The notes under the pieces were generated by a model. It made no database searches and was not told the origin of the DNA. It saw only the letters and a program-made list of their open reading frames with translations. The translations under genes and the position numbers were made by a program. This document shows positions 43,427 to 51,377 of a stretch of DNA of 64,000 bases, in pieces (positions within the stretch are counted from its first letter, which is position 1; each line of letters opens with the position of its first letter). The stretch is from NCBI RefSeq assembly GCF_900102345.1, contig NZ_FNKB01000001.1, positions 2,666,001 to 2,730,000 of the forward strand. Reading direction: 5' to 3'. Source of the DNA: Leucobacter chromiiresistens (GTDB lineage Bacteria; Actinomycetota; Actinomycetes; Actinomycetales; Microbacteriaceae).

Positions 43427-44737
43427 TCAGCGCCGGAATTTCTCGACGCCGCCGACGATCGTGCGGCGCGCGCGGCCGGCCCCGGCCTCGACGAGCTCGG
43501 CCAGCGACGCATCCGGGTCGTGCACGGGCAGGTCGAAGAACGCGAGGTCGGCGAGCGCCCCGACGCCGAGCTGGCCGATGCGTCGCTTGCCGACGTTGAG
43601 CCCGAGCGCCGTCGCCCCGCCGAGCGTGGCGGCGCCCAGCAGCCGCTGATGCAGATCGTCGGCGCGGTAGCCCTGCTCGCGCGCCACCCGGTAGAGCTTG
43701 GCGACGTCGGCCAGCAGGTCGAGCGAGGGCGATGACGACAGCGAGTCGGTGCCCACGGCGATCGCGTTGCCCTCGCGCAGGTAGGCCGCGACCGGCGGCA
43801 TGTCGAGCCCGATCACCTCGTTCGAGCGCGGGCAGAGCGCCACGCTGGTGCCGCGAGCGCGCAGCAGGGCGCGATCCTCGGCGCTCACGTACACCCCGTG
43901 CGCGATGTGGCAGTCGGGGCCGAGCACGCCGAGGTGGTCGACGAACTGGGTGGATGACACGCCGATGCCGTGCGAGCGCAGCGCGCGGAAGCTGTCGGCT
44001 TCGAGCTCCGGCCACGCGCCGTGCCCGCCCGGCCCCGCGCCGACGTAGCCGTCGATCCCGTCGAACTCGCGCTCCATGTGGGCCTCAGCGAGGTGGATGT
44101 GCAGCCGGAGCCCCTCCTCGCGCACGATGTCGGGCAGCTCGAGCAGCGGCTGCACCTCGAGCGAGTAGGGGGCGTGCGGGGAGACGCCCGCCCCCGGGGG
44201 CGTCGGGATGCGGCGGATCTGCTCGCGAACGGCGTCCTTGGCTTCCGGCGTCCAGTCGGTGTTGCTCGCGCCGTAGACCTCCCAGTACGCGATCCCGTGC
44301 ATCCCCGAATCGTGCAGCGCGCCGAGCGCTTCACGGTCGGTGACCACGTCTGCGGCGGCCGTCACTCCCGCCGCGAGCGAGAGCTGCGCGCCCTCCGCGG
44401 CCGCCGACTCCCAGTCGTGCGACTCGCGGGCGTACACGGCGTCGAAGGCGTCGCCCCAGTGGTCGAAGCCGGTGTAGTTGCGGCTGGCGACCTCGCGCAT
44501 CCCGGTGTACTGCAGGTGCGTGTGCGCGTTGACGAGGCCGGGCGCGAGCACGCCGTCCCAGTGCTCCTCGCGGAACGCCATGCCGCGCTGCGCGAGCACG
44601 TCGAGCACCCAGCGGCGATCCCCGACGTGCAGAATGTACTCGCCCTGCACCGCGACCGCCCCGTCGACGATGCGCGGGCTGGTGACGGGGAAGACGAGTG
44701 CGGCGCTGTAGACGACGACGGGAGCTGCGGGGTTCAC
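43427..44737 (-). CDS. Amidohydrolase-family (TrzN/SsnA/MtaD-like) deaminase or chlorohydrolase
   Basis: The 436-residue enzyme has the mononuclear-metal amidohydrolase set: NAHTHLQYTG (HxH), HIHLAEAHMER, IAHGVY and VGTDSLSSS. Subfamily members deaminate S-adenosylhomocysteine, methylthioadenosine, adenosine or guanine. The neighbouring S-adenosylhomocysteinase-like gene makes an SAH- or adenosine-related substrate plausible, but this is inference. The GTG at 44737 is chosen because TAGACT ends 7 nt upstream; another GTG is only 1 nt from that hexamer. The gene follows the SAHH-like stop codon by 10 bp, and its own promoter overlaps the end of that gene. Confidence 0.8.
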   Translation of the reverse strand: MNPAAPVVVYSAALVFPVTSPRIVDGAVAVQGEYILHVGDRRWVLDVLAQRGMAFREEHWDGVLAPGLVNAHTHLQYTGMREVASRNYTGFDHWGDAFDAVYARESHDWESAAAEGAQLSLAAGVTAAADVVTDREALGALHDSGMHGIAYWEVYGASNTDWTPEAKDAVREQIRRIPTPPGAGVSPHAPYSLEVQPLLELPDIVREEGLRLHIHLAEAHMEREFDGIDGYVGAGPGGHGAWPELEADSFRALRSHGIGVSSTQFVDHLGVLGPDCHIAHGVYVSAEDRALLRARGTSVALCPRSNEVIGLDMPPVAAYLREGNAIAVGTDSLSSSPSLDLLADVAKLYRVAREQGYRADDLHQRLLGAATLGGATALGLNVGKRRIGQLGVGALADLAFFDLPVHDPDASLAELVEAGAGRARRTIVGGVEKFRR

Positions 44738-44744
44738 TCGCACG

Positions 44745-44750
44745 AGTCTA
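44745..44750 (-). promoter_or_regulatory. -10 element, internal leaderless promoter of the amidohydrolase gene
   Basis: TAGACT on the minus strand overlaps the last codons of the SAHH-like gene and ends 7 nt before the GTG at 44737. Confidence 0.45.
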
Positions 44751-46418
44751 GAGCGTCGGGGCGCCGTCGCCCTCCGGCCGCTCGCCCCTCGCCGAGCGGT
44801 ACCGGTGCACCGTCCACGGCTGCGCGGCTCCCCCGGCGCGGGGCGAGTCGGGAGAGGGATCGACGGCGCCGCCGCGCGCGGCGAGCGCTGCGGCGGCGAC
44901 GCGCCGCTCATCCGCCTCCGAGAGCCGGTGCACGCCCGCCCGGGGCTCCGACTCGGTGAGCTGCGCGAGCGCGGCGAGCTGCGTGGCGAACGAGAGGTCC
45001 ATCACCTCGATCGGATTGCCCTCGGCGGCCGTGTAGTTGACCCCGCCCCCGTCGGCGAGCACGAGCACTGCGCGCCCTCCGCGCTGCGCCGGGGCGCGCC
45101 ACTCGGCGACCCCGCGGGCGACCCCGCGATCCTCCCATCCCTCCTCGCGCAGCTCGTCGAGGGCGATCTCGTCATCGATTCCCCCCGCCACCGCCACGAC
45201 GGCGCCGTCTTGCAGCGATGAGACGGCGCGCGCGTCGAGCGTGTGCCACACCCCGGTCGCGCTGACCACGACATCGGCCCGGGAGAGCCCGGTCGGGGAC
45301 GCCTCCGCCTCGTGACCGTCGTGGAGGGCTGCCAGGGCTCGCACCGGATCGCGCTCCACCACCACCACCTCGGCGCCGAGCGCCGCCGCGAAGCGCGCGA
45401 CCCCCCGTCCGACCGGTCCGTACCCGATCACCGCCCACCGGGTTCCCGCGACGCCCGCGTACGGCCGCGCGTCGCTCGCGGCGTCGAGCACGTCGGCAAT
45501 GGCGAACACGCACGACTGGCCGGTGCCGATGAGGTTGTCGAAGTCCGTCTTGGTGCGGGCGTCGTTCACGGCGATCACCGGGAGCCGCAGTGCATCGAGC
45601 GCCGCCATCTCGCGCACCGGCCGCACCCCGCTCGTCGTCTCCTCGGCCGCGCCCCGCAGCCGCGCCAGCGCCGCCGATCGCTCGCTGTGCGCCAAGCGGA
45701 TGAGATGCGCGCCGTCGTCGATGAGGTACTCGGGGGCCCAGTCGAGGATCGCCGCGGCGTGAGCGGCGTCCACATCGGCGGCCGGCCGCGCGGGATCGGC
45801 GGCTCGCGGAGCGAACACCGCGATCCGCTCGTCGCGGGCGAGCTCCTCCGCGATCTCGGCATCCGTCTCGGACACGGCGCTGAACACGGCCACGGAGCAG
45901 CCCGCGTCGGCGAGGAGCCGGGCGAACGCGGCCGTCTTGGGCTCGAGCACGAGGCTCACGCCGACGCGCACCCCCCGATGCGCGCTCGCGGCGCCGAGCC
46001 GGCCGGCGAGCTCCGCCGTCGCGGGCATGCCGGCGGCGGCCCAGGCGATGCGCGATGCGGCGCTCGCGCCCCGAAGCGGCCGCACGCCGCCGTCGAGCCC
46101 CACGACGATGCCGGGCAGCCCGCCGGCGGGCGAGCGGTCGGCGGCGGCGCATTCGTGGAGTGCGCCGTCGACGGATCGCCCGTCGGGGATCGCCCGGTCG
46201 ACGAACGCGAAGTCGACGGCCTCCCCGGCCGGCCGCAGCCGAGCGCCCATGCGGCGGAGCGCCTCGGCGAGGTGGTCCCGCATCTCCGGGCGTTCGAGAT
46301 CGACCGAGACCGTCGCGCCCGAGATCAGGCGGTTGCCCGCGCGAGCGGCTGCTCGTATCGCGCGCTCCACCGCGAGGCCCCGAGCCGCACCGGCTTCGCA
46401 CTCTGTCGAATCGGTCAC
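44748..46418 (-). CDS. Divergent S-adenosylhomocysteine hydrolase-like protein
   Basis: The 556-residue protein keeps the C-terminal architecture of adenosylhomocysteinase: the KTDFDNLIGTGQS block, a Rossmann NAD site (VIGYGPVGRGVARFAAALGA) and GVNYTAAEGNPIEVMDLSFA near the end. The usual GHP histidine is Asn (GNP). The N-terminal third lacks the canonical ligand-binding block (NxFSTQD type) and is replaced by about 150 unfamiliar residues (RMGARLRPAGEAVDFAFVDR, IVVGLDGGVRPLRG). It is therefore a paralogue of uncertain activity and not the housekeeping SAHH. It starts at GTG overlapping the lipoprotein stop as GTGA. Confidence 0.7.
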   Translation of the reverse strand: MTDSTECEAGAARGLAVERAIRAAARAGNRLISGATVSVDLERPEMRDHLAEALRRMGARLRPAGEAVDFAFVDRAIPDGRSVDGALHECAAADRSPAGGLPGIVVGLDGGVRPLRGASAASRIAWAAAGMPATAELAGRLGAASAHRGVRVGVSLVLEPKTAAFARLLADAGCSVAVFSAVSETDAEIAEELARDERIAVFAPRAADPARPAADVDAAHAAAILDWAPEYLIDDGAHLIRLAHSERSAALARLRGAAEETTSGVRPVREMAALDALRLPVIAVNDARTKTDFDNLIGTGQSCVFAIADVLDAASDARPYAGVAGTRWAVIGYGPVGRGVARFAAALGAEVVVVERDPVRALAALHDGHEAEASPTGLSRADVVVSATGVWHTLDARAVSSLQDGAVVAVAGGIDDEIALDELREEGWEDRGVARGVAEWRAPAQRGGRAVLVLADGGGVNYTAAEGNPIEVMDLSFATQLAALAQLTESEPRAGVHRLSEADERRVAAAALAARGGAVDPSPDSPRAGGAAQPWTVHRYRSARGERPEGDGAPTL

Positions 46419-46975
46419 TGAGCGTCCTCCTCGGTCTTCTCGGCCGCTTCGCGGCTCGCCCGCCAGGCGGCGCACGCCTCATCGGCGTCAGCCGGGAGAT
46501 CGAGCGCTGCTCGGGCCTCGGCTGCGGTCGCACCGATGTCGTCGGCCCCGTCCCACTGGTAGTCCACGACGTCTTCGACGGGCAGTTCGGCCACCCGCGA
46601 CGCCTGCTCGCGGTCGGCCGCGAGCGTCTCGGCGACGGCGGCGACCGGCCCCTCCGCTGCCTCTGGCCACGATCGCTCCTCGGAGCCGAGCGTCGACGCG
46701 GCGTCGCCGCTGCGCTCCGCGACGACGCCCATCGCCTCGGCGAACGCCGCCGTGCTGCTCGCCCCCTCCCGGGTCGCGGCGAGTCTGAGCCGGTCGAGCT
46801 CGACATCCGCCGCGTCCCAGGCCTCGTTCACGGGGCAGATCGCCTCGAGGTAGACCTCGGCGGCGCGCGTCACCGACAGCGGCTCGGGGTCGGGCACCGG
46901 TTCCGCGCACCCGGCGGCGGCGAGCGCGAGCGCCCCCGCGCTCGCCAGCAGCAGGATTCGGCGGGCTCGACGCAT
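46415..46975 (-). CDS. Putative lipoprotein, unknown function
   Basis: The 186-residue protein has a lipobox (LALAAAGC, C23) after an RRARR start and is otherwise Ala/Glu-rich and helical (RAAEVYLEAICPVNEAWDAA). It contains three more Cys-free helical stretches and ends in a charged tail (AAEKTEEDAQ). I do not recognise a family. It is the first gene of an operon with the SAHH-like and amidohydrolase genes. TATTCT ends 6 nt before the ATG, suggesting a leaderless message. Confidence 0.8.
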   Translation of the reverse strand: MRRARRILLLASAGALALAAAGCAEPVPDPEPLSVTRAAEVYLEAICPVNEAWDAADVELDRLRLAATREGASSTAAFAEAMGVVAERSGDAASTLGSEERSWPEAAEGPVAAVAETLAADREQASRVAELPVEDVVDYQWDGADDIGATAAEARAALDLPADADEACAAWRASREAAEKTEEDAQ

Positions 46976-46981
46976 CCTTCG

Positions 46982-46987
46982 AGAATA
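46982..46987 (-). promoter_or_regulatory. -10 element, probable leaderless promoter of the lipoprotein operon
   Basis: TATTCT on the minus strand ends 6 nt before the ATG at 46975. Confidence 0.5.
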
Positions 46988-47021
46988 CCGCTGCTCCTCC
47001 CCGCGCGCCTCAGCGGCCGGT

Positions 47022-47027
47022 TAGGCT
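47022..47027 (+). promoter_or_regulatory. -10 element, probable leaderless promoter of the GNAT gene
   Basis: TAGGCT ends 6 nt before the ATG at 47034, back to back with the lipoprotein promoter in a 58-bp intergenic region. Confidence 0.5.
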
Positions 47028-47033
47028 GGGCGC

Positions 47034-47357
47034 ATGGCGAGATACGAGAATGAAGCTGCGGCCGCTGCGGACGGGTTCACCATCTCCCACGAGCCCGAAC
47101 GCAGCCGCTACGTCATCACCGCGAGCGGCCCCGACGGGGGCCGCGTCGTAGGCGAGGCCCACTACTCGTTGCGCGGCGACGACATCATCGACTTCGACCA
47201 CACGGTGGTCGCACCCGAGCTGCGCGGCACGGGCCTTTCGGGCCTGCTCGCCCAGCGCGCCGTAACGGGCGAGGCTGTGGGCGAGCGCCGCGTCGAGGCG
47301 TCGTGCTGGTTCATCGACGGCTACCTGCAGCGGCACCCAGAACTGCTGCGCGGCTAG
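47034..47357 (+). CDS. Small GNAT-like N-acetyltransferase (YjdJ/GATD-type)
   Basis: The 107-residue protein belongs to the short GNAT family with only the core acetyl-CoA fold: FDHTVVAPELRGTGLSGLLA corresponds to the pyrophosphate-binding motif, and SCWFIDGYLQRHPEL is the conserved end. The acceptor is unknown. No Shine-Dalgarno sequence is present; a TAGGCT hexamer sits 6 nt upstream. Confidence 0.85.
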   Translation: MARYENEAAAAADGFTISHEPERSRYVITASGPDGGRVVGEAHYSLRGDDIIDFDHTVVAPELRGTGLSGLLAQRAVTGEAVGERRVEASCWFIDGYLQRHPELLRG

Positions 47358-47414
47358 ATCGCCGGGGCTCGCGCCCGCCAGCGGGCGTCGGTGATTCGGC
47401 TTCGCCCGTCAGCG

Positions 47415-47466
47415 ATTCGGCTTCGGTGAGACCGGAGGCGCCAGAACGGTCTCACCGAGCCCGAAT
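47415..47466. terminator. 20-bp inverted repeat between convergent genes
   Basis: Arms 47415-47434 and 47447-47466 match at 18 of 20 positions around a 12-nt loop. Near-copies of GATTCGGCTTCG (47393-47404 and 47414-47425) add a small direct repeat. It is probably a terminator for the GNAT gene and possibly also for the 222-residue gene. Confidence 0.5.
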
Positions 47467-47522
47467 CCCTCACCGAAACGGCAGCAGGATCCCGCACCGA
47501 GCCCGGCTCAGTGCGCGGCAGC

Positions 47523-48191
47523 TCAGTGCTCGGCGTCGCCCGCCTTGCTCTTCTCCTTGCGCTTGAACTTGCGCACCTTCGACGGGGCCTGCGTCTGCTG
47601 CTGCATCAGCGCGGTCAGGTCCTTCTCGATGAGCTGCTGGATGCGCCCCTCGCGCTCCTCGCGGTACTCGTCGTTGTTGCCGCCGCTGTAGTACGGATGC
47701 TCGGCGCGGTCGGCCAGCGAGGTGCCGATCTCGGCCCAGGCCATCTCTCGCGCGCGCTCGGCGGCGGCGTTCAGGTACGCCTCGTCGGCGGCGCGGTTGC
47801 GCAGCTCCTCGGCGACCTTCTCGTACACCTCCTGTCGGTGGCGCAGCGTGCGGTTGTCCTCATTGCCGTAGTCGGATTCGCTCCACGAGCTCCGCCCGGT
47901 GTCGCGGATCTCGCCGCGCATCCGCGAGATGTGCTTCGCGTCGCGCTCGCGCTCCTCGGCGAGGTCGATGGTGGTCTCCCGCACCATGTCGATGATCTGC
48001 TGGGCGTCGTAATCGACGTGCCGCTTCAGCGCGTTCATGATGATGGCGTTCTTCACCGTCATGCGCACCGCCACGTCGGCGACGAGCAGGCCCTGCTCGG
48101 TGATCTCCTCGACCGGAGCCAGTACTCGCCGGGGAAGGCGCCGGGGCGGGCGCGCCGAACCCCGCTTGCGCTTCTGCAACCAGCCGAACAC
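47523..48191 (-). CDS. Conserved hypothetical protein, charged and helical
   Basis: The 222-residue soluble protein starts with a basic segment (VFGWLQKRKRGSARPPRRLP) and is then dominated by charged helices likely to coil (TIDLAEERERDAKHISRMRG, RQEVYEKVAEELRNRAADEA), ending in a basic tail (KVRKFKRKEKSKAG). It has no signal peptide or recognisable enzyme motif. I recall similar proteins only in Microbacteriaceae. The GTG at 48191 is chosen over a more upstream ATG because AAGGAG lies 5 nt before it. Confidence 0.75.
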   Translation of the reverse strand: MFGWLQKRKRGSARPPRRLPRRVLAPVEEITEQGLLVADVAVRMTVKNAIIMNALKRHVDYDAQQIIDMVRETTIDLAEERERDAKHISRMRGEIRDTGRSSWSESDYGNEDNRTLRHRQEVYEKVAEELRNRAADEAYLNAAAERAREMAWAEIGTSLADRAEHPYYSGGNNDEYREEREGRIQQLIEKDLTALMQQQTQAPSKVRKFKRKEKSKAGDAEH

Positions 48192-48377
48192 CGCACTCCT
48201 TCCCCGCCCTCGCGGGCACTCCCCCATTATCTCCTATCGCTCGCGCTCGCACAGGCCGATTCGGCGATCCGTGGCGCTCCGCGACAGGCGGCGGCCGCGA
48301 TCCGGGCCGCCTGTGCAGCTCCTGGGCGCACGGCCGCTGCGGTGTGCGAGACTGGAGGAGACCCCGCAGTGCCGGGG

Positions 48378-48416
48378 TGCGGACGAGGGAGCAGTACCCG
48401 CATATCGACGACTGCC
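48378..48416 (+). promoter_or_regulatory. Candidate guanidine-III riboswitch upstream of two SMR exporter genes
   Basis: The short sequence can form P1 (TGCGG at 48378-48382 with CCGCA at 48398-48402) and a pseudoknot pairing GCAGT (48391-48395) with ACTGC (48411-48415). The internal ACGAGG and GTACCCG segments match the conserved core I remember for guanidine-III RNAs. It ends 15 nt before the ATG of the first SMR gene, with AGGA immediately after the pseudoknot. Known class members control guanidinium exporters of this family in Actinobacteria. Confidence 0.72.
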
Positions 48417-48431
48417 AGGAAGACCGAACTC

Positions 48432-48752
48432 ATGTCACTGGCATGGATACTGTTGATTCTGAGCGGAATGCTGGAGGCGGTGTGGGCCACCGCGCTCGAC
48501 GCGTCGAAGGGGTTCCGCAGGTTCTGGCCCAGCGCCGTCTTCGTGCTGAGCTACCTCGCCAGTCTGGCGGGTCTCGCCTACGGCATGACCCAGATCCCGG
48601 TCGGCACGGCCTACGCCGTGTGGGTCGGCATCGGCGCGGTGCTGACGGCGGCGTGGGCGATGCTGACCGGCGCCGACCGGGCGAGTGTCATGCGCGTCGT
48701 GCTGCTCGCCGGGCTCATCGCCTGCGTCGTCGGCCTGAAGGCGGTGAGCTGA
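48432..48752 (+). CDS. SMR-family transporter, first subunit (probable guanidinium exporter)
   Basis: The 106-residue protein has four membrane helices. The conserved membrane glutamate lies in TM1 (GMLEAVWATALDASKG), the pattern of SugE/Gdx proteins and not of EmrE-type drug pumps. TM4 ends in AGLIACVVGLKAVS. SMR subunits work as antiparallel dimers exchanging substrate for protons. A putative guanidine-III riboswitch precedes it and a paralogue follows 1 bp after its stop codon, so a guanidinium-export heterodimer is the best inference. Confidence 0.9.
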   Translation: MSLAWILLILSGMLEAVWATALDASKGFRRFWPSAVFVLSYLASLAGLAYGMTQIPVGTAYAVWVGIGAVLTAAWAMLTGADRASVMRVVLLAGLIACVVGLKAVS

Positions 48753-48753
48753 C

Positions 48754-49146
48754 GTGATGCGCGCGATCCGCACGGCGTCGTCCGCCGACCTGCCCGCACG
48801 CGCCCCGAAGGTGGCCGGGCGCTCGCACTGGCTCGTTCTGCTCGCCAGCGCGATCCTCGAATCGATCTGGGCGCTCGCGCTGCACGAGTCGCAGGGGTTC
48901 ACGGTTGTCGTGCCGACGATCGTCTTCTGCATCGCGAACCCGCTGAGCATGATCGGGCTGGGGTACGCGATGCGCGGCATCCCCGTGAGCACCGCCTACG
49001 CGATCTGGACCGGTCTCGGTGCGGCGCTGACCGTCGGCGTCTCGCTGGTGCTCGGCACCGAGTCGCTCTCGGTGCTCAAGCTGTTGTTCCTCGCGGGCAT
49101 CATCGGGTGCGTGATCGGGCTCAAGTTCGTGAAGGATCCGGCGTAG
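48754..49146 (+). CDS. SMR-family transporter, second subunit
   Basis: The 130-residue protein is paralogous to the preceding SMR protein, with the TM1 glutamate in SAILESIWALALHESQGF and the conserved GIPVSTAYAIWTGLGAALTV loop. An extra basic N-terminus of about 25 residues distinguishes it. It begins at GTG (48754) or the adjacent ATG (48757); neither has a strong ribosome-binding site, so coupling to the first gene is likely. Its last 26 bp overlap the convergent DtxR-type gene. Paired SMR genes usually form obligate heterodimers. Confidence 0.88.
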   Translation: MMRAIRTASSADLPARAPKVAGRSHWLVLLASAILESIWALALHESQGFTVVVPTIVFCIANPLSMIGLGYAMRGIPVSTAYAIWTGLGAALTVGVSLVLGTESLSVLKLLFLAGIIGCVIGLKFVKDPA

Positions 49147-49828
49147 CCTCGAGCGACACCCACACCGACGCCGCCGCGGCCGGTCCGAGGCTCACCGCGG
49201 CGGCGTCTGCGGGCTCGTCGCCGATGCGCACCGTCACCGTCTCGGAGTAGGGCTCGCCGGGGAGCACGTGGAGCACGGCGTCGACCACGATGCCGCGGCC
49301 CGCGAAGAACTGGAGCATGCCGTTGTCGGCGTCGGAGATGCGCTCGACGCGCGTGCGGCTCGGGGCCGGGGCGGTGAGCAGCTGCACCGCGTCGGGCCGG
49401 TGCACGGCGCCCGCGGCGCTCGGGATCGGGTCGCCGTGGGGGTCGCGCGTCGGGTAGCCGAGCACCCGGTCCATGCGGTCGATGAACTCGTCGGAGACGG
49501 CGTGCTCCAGCCGGTCGGCCTCGTCGTGCACCTCGTCCCACTCGTACTCGAGGTGCCGCACGAGGAAGGTCTCGAGCAGGCGGTGCCGCCGGATCATCGC
49601 GACCGCGTGCCCGCGCCCGAGATCGGTGAGGGTGACGCTGCCGTACCGCGCATGGCCGATGAGGCCGAGGTCGGAGAGCTTGCGCAGGGCGTCGGAGACG
49701 GTCGAGAGCCGCACCCCGGCGACCTCGGCGATCGCCGAATTCGATACCGGGGCGTCGGACCACTCCTGCAGCCCCCAGATCACCTTCAGGTAGTTCTGGA
49801 CGCTCGGAGACAGATCGTCGACACTCAC
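49121..49828 (-). CDS. DtxR/MntR-family metal-dependent transcriptional regulator
   Basis: The 235-residue regulator has an N-terminal winged helix (SPSVQNYLKVIWGLQEWSDA, GVRLSTVSDALRKLSDLGLI), the helical dimerisation and metal-binding domain (AMIRRHRLLETFLVRHLEYE, DEVHDEADRLEHAVSDEFID) and a C-terminal SH3-like/FeoA domain (about 150-235). It should repress uptake or induce storage genes in response to Fe or Mn; which metal is unclear. No target gene is adjacent. The GTG start lies 6 nt after TATCCT, suggesting a leaderless transcript. Confidence 0.9.
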   Translation of the reverse strand: MSVDDLSPSVQNYLKVIWGLQEWSDAPVSNSAIAEVAGVRLSTVSDALRKLSDLGLIGHARYGSVTLTDLGRGHAVAMIRRHRLLETFLVRHLEYEWDEVHDEADRLEHAVSDEFIDRMDRVLGYPTRDPHGDPIPSAAGAVHRPDAVQLLTAPAPSRTRVERISDADNGMLQFFAGRGIVVDAVLHVLPGEPYSETVTVRIGDEPADAAAVSLGPAAAASVWVSLEATPDPSRT

Positions 49829-49834
49829 CCGCCC

Positions 49835-49840
49835 AGGATA
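49835..49840 (-). promoter_or_regulatory. -10 element, probable leaderless promoter of the DtxR-type gene
   Basis: TATCCT on the minus strand ends 6 nt before the GTG at 49828. Confidence 0.5.
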
Positions 49841-49865
49841 TCCGGCCCCGCGTCTCGCCGCCGCG

Positions 49866-51377
49866 TCAGACGCGGTCGAGGATCCCGCGCAGCTCGCGCA
49901 GCGCGGCGTCGAACGCGGCGTCGTCGTCGCCGCCCACGCCGATCACGAGTCCCGCCATGCCCGCATCGCGATCCGTGCGCTGCCAGTACCGGCCCAGCGC
50001 CTGCACGCCGAGTCGCATCGGCTCGGCCTCCGCGATCACGTCCGCCTCCCGGCGGCGGGCGCGCTCGGGGTCTCCCGAGAACTCGATGACGGCGTGCAGC
50101 CCGCCGTCCATCGGGCGCACCCGGGCGCGCTCGGCCCCTGCGAGGCGCTCGGACACGAGGTCGCGGCGCACGGCGTAGCGGCGCAGCATGCGCACCGTGT
50201 GCCGTCGCAGCTCGCCGCTCGCGAGGTAGGCGGCGAGCGCGGACTGCACGACGCTCGAGACGGGGCCGCCGAGGTCTCGGCGCACGGGTTCGATGAGGGC
50301 CCGCAGCCCTGCCGGGGCGAGCAGGTAGCCGGCCGAGAGCGCAGGGGTGATCGTGCGCGAGAACGTGCCGAGCAGCACGACGACGCCGCGCTCCGCGTCG
50401 TCGAGCGCGGCGAGCGTGGGGAGCGGCGTGCCCGTGTAGCGCAGCTCGGAGTCGAAGTCGTCCTCGATGATCACGACGCCGTTGCGGTGCGCCCACGCGA
50501 GGAGCTCCCGCCGTCGCGCGAGCGGCAGCGATCCTCCCAGCGGGTACTGGTGGCTCGGCGTCACGATGACGGCGTCGAGCATGCCGTCGGGCAGTCGGGC
50601 GGTGTCGAGGCCCAGCGCGTCGGCGGGCAGGGCGATGATGCTCGCGCCGGCTCGCGATACCGCGCCCCGCAGCGACGGCAGCCCGGGGTCTTCGACCCCG
50701 ACCGCGAGGGTGCGGCCGCGCGTGGCGCCGAGCGCGGTGAGGAGCAGCCAGAGCCCGTCGCGCGTGCCGGCCGTGACGAGCACGTCGGCGGCGGCGCGCG
50801 GCGTGCCGCGCATCCGGCGCAGGTGCTCCGCGATCTCGCGCCGCAGAGATGGATCGCCGAGCGGCGGCGCCACCGTCGCGGCGACCTCGAGGCTGGCGGC
50901 GGCCTCGCGCCACGCGGAGCGCCACGCCGAGCTGACCACGCCCTCCGTGATCGGCGCTCCGGGCGCGAGGGGCGCCGGGCGCTCGGCGCCGAGGAGCGAT
51001 TCGTCCGTCGGCGCTCGCCCCTCCCCGTCCGGTCGCGCGTCGACGGGGATCGCCGGGCGCGCGGGATCGACGCCGGCACCCGCTCCGGCACCGGGGCTCG
51101 TGCGCGCCAGGTCGGGGTGCACCAGGGTGCCGCGCCCCTGCGCGGCGGCCAGATAGCCCTCGGCGATGAGCTGCTCGTACGCCGCGACGACGACGCCGCG
51201 CGCGACGCCGAGCCTGCGGCTGAGGTCGCGGGTCGCGGGCACCGCCTCCCCCGGGCGGATCAGCGATGCGTCGATCGCCTCGCGCAGGGCTGCGGCGATC
51301 TGCACCGGTAGCGGCGAGCTCGAGGAGCGGTCGATGTGCACGGGGAGGCCGCTCACCGCGCGGGTGCGCGCGCTCAT
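49866..51377 (-). CDS. MocR/PdxR-like GntR regulator lacking the PLP lysine
   Basis: The 503-residue protein fuses a GntR winged helix (about 15-90, LIRPGEAVPATRDLSRRLGV) to a fold-type I aminotransferase-like domain (about 140-503; VTPSHQYPLGG, VVIIEDDFDSELRY). The residue that normally binds pyridoxal phosphate is Arg341 (LGTFSRTITPALSAGYLL) where the family has Lys, so PLP sensing through a Schiff base should be impossible. An Ala/Gly/Pro linker joins the two domains. The ATG overlaps the stop codon of the DNA methyltransferase gene as ATGA, an unusual operon partner. Its target is unknown. Confidence 0.85.
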   Translation of the reverse strand: MSARTRAVSGLPVHIDRSSSSPLPVQIAAALREAIDASLIRPGEAVPATRDLSRRLGVARGVVVAAYEQLIAEGYLAAAQGRGTLVHPDLARTSPGAGAGAGVDPARPAIPVDARPDGEGRAPTDESLLGAERPAPLAPGAPITEGVVSSAWRSAWREAAASLEVAATVAPPLGDPSLRREIAEHLRRMRGTPRAAADVLVTAGTRDGLWLLLTALGATRGRTLAVGVEDPGLPSLRGAVSRAGASIIALPADALGLDTARLPDGMLDAVIVTPSHQYPLGGSLPLARRRELLAWAHRNGVVIIEDDFDSELRYTGTPLPTLAALDDAERGVVVLLGTFSRTITPALSAGYLLAPAGLRALIEPVRRDLGGPVSSVVQSALAAYLASGELRRHTVRMLRRYAVRRDLVSERLAGAERARVRPMDGGLHAVIEFSGDPERARRREADVIAEAEPMRLGVQALGRYWQRTDRDAGMAGLVIGVGGDDDAAFDAALRELRGILDRV

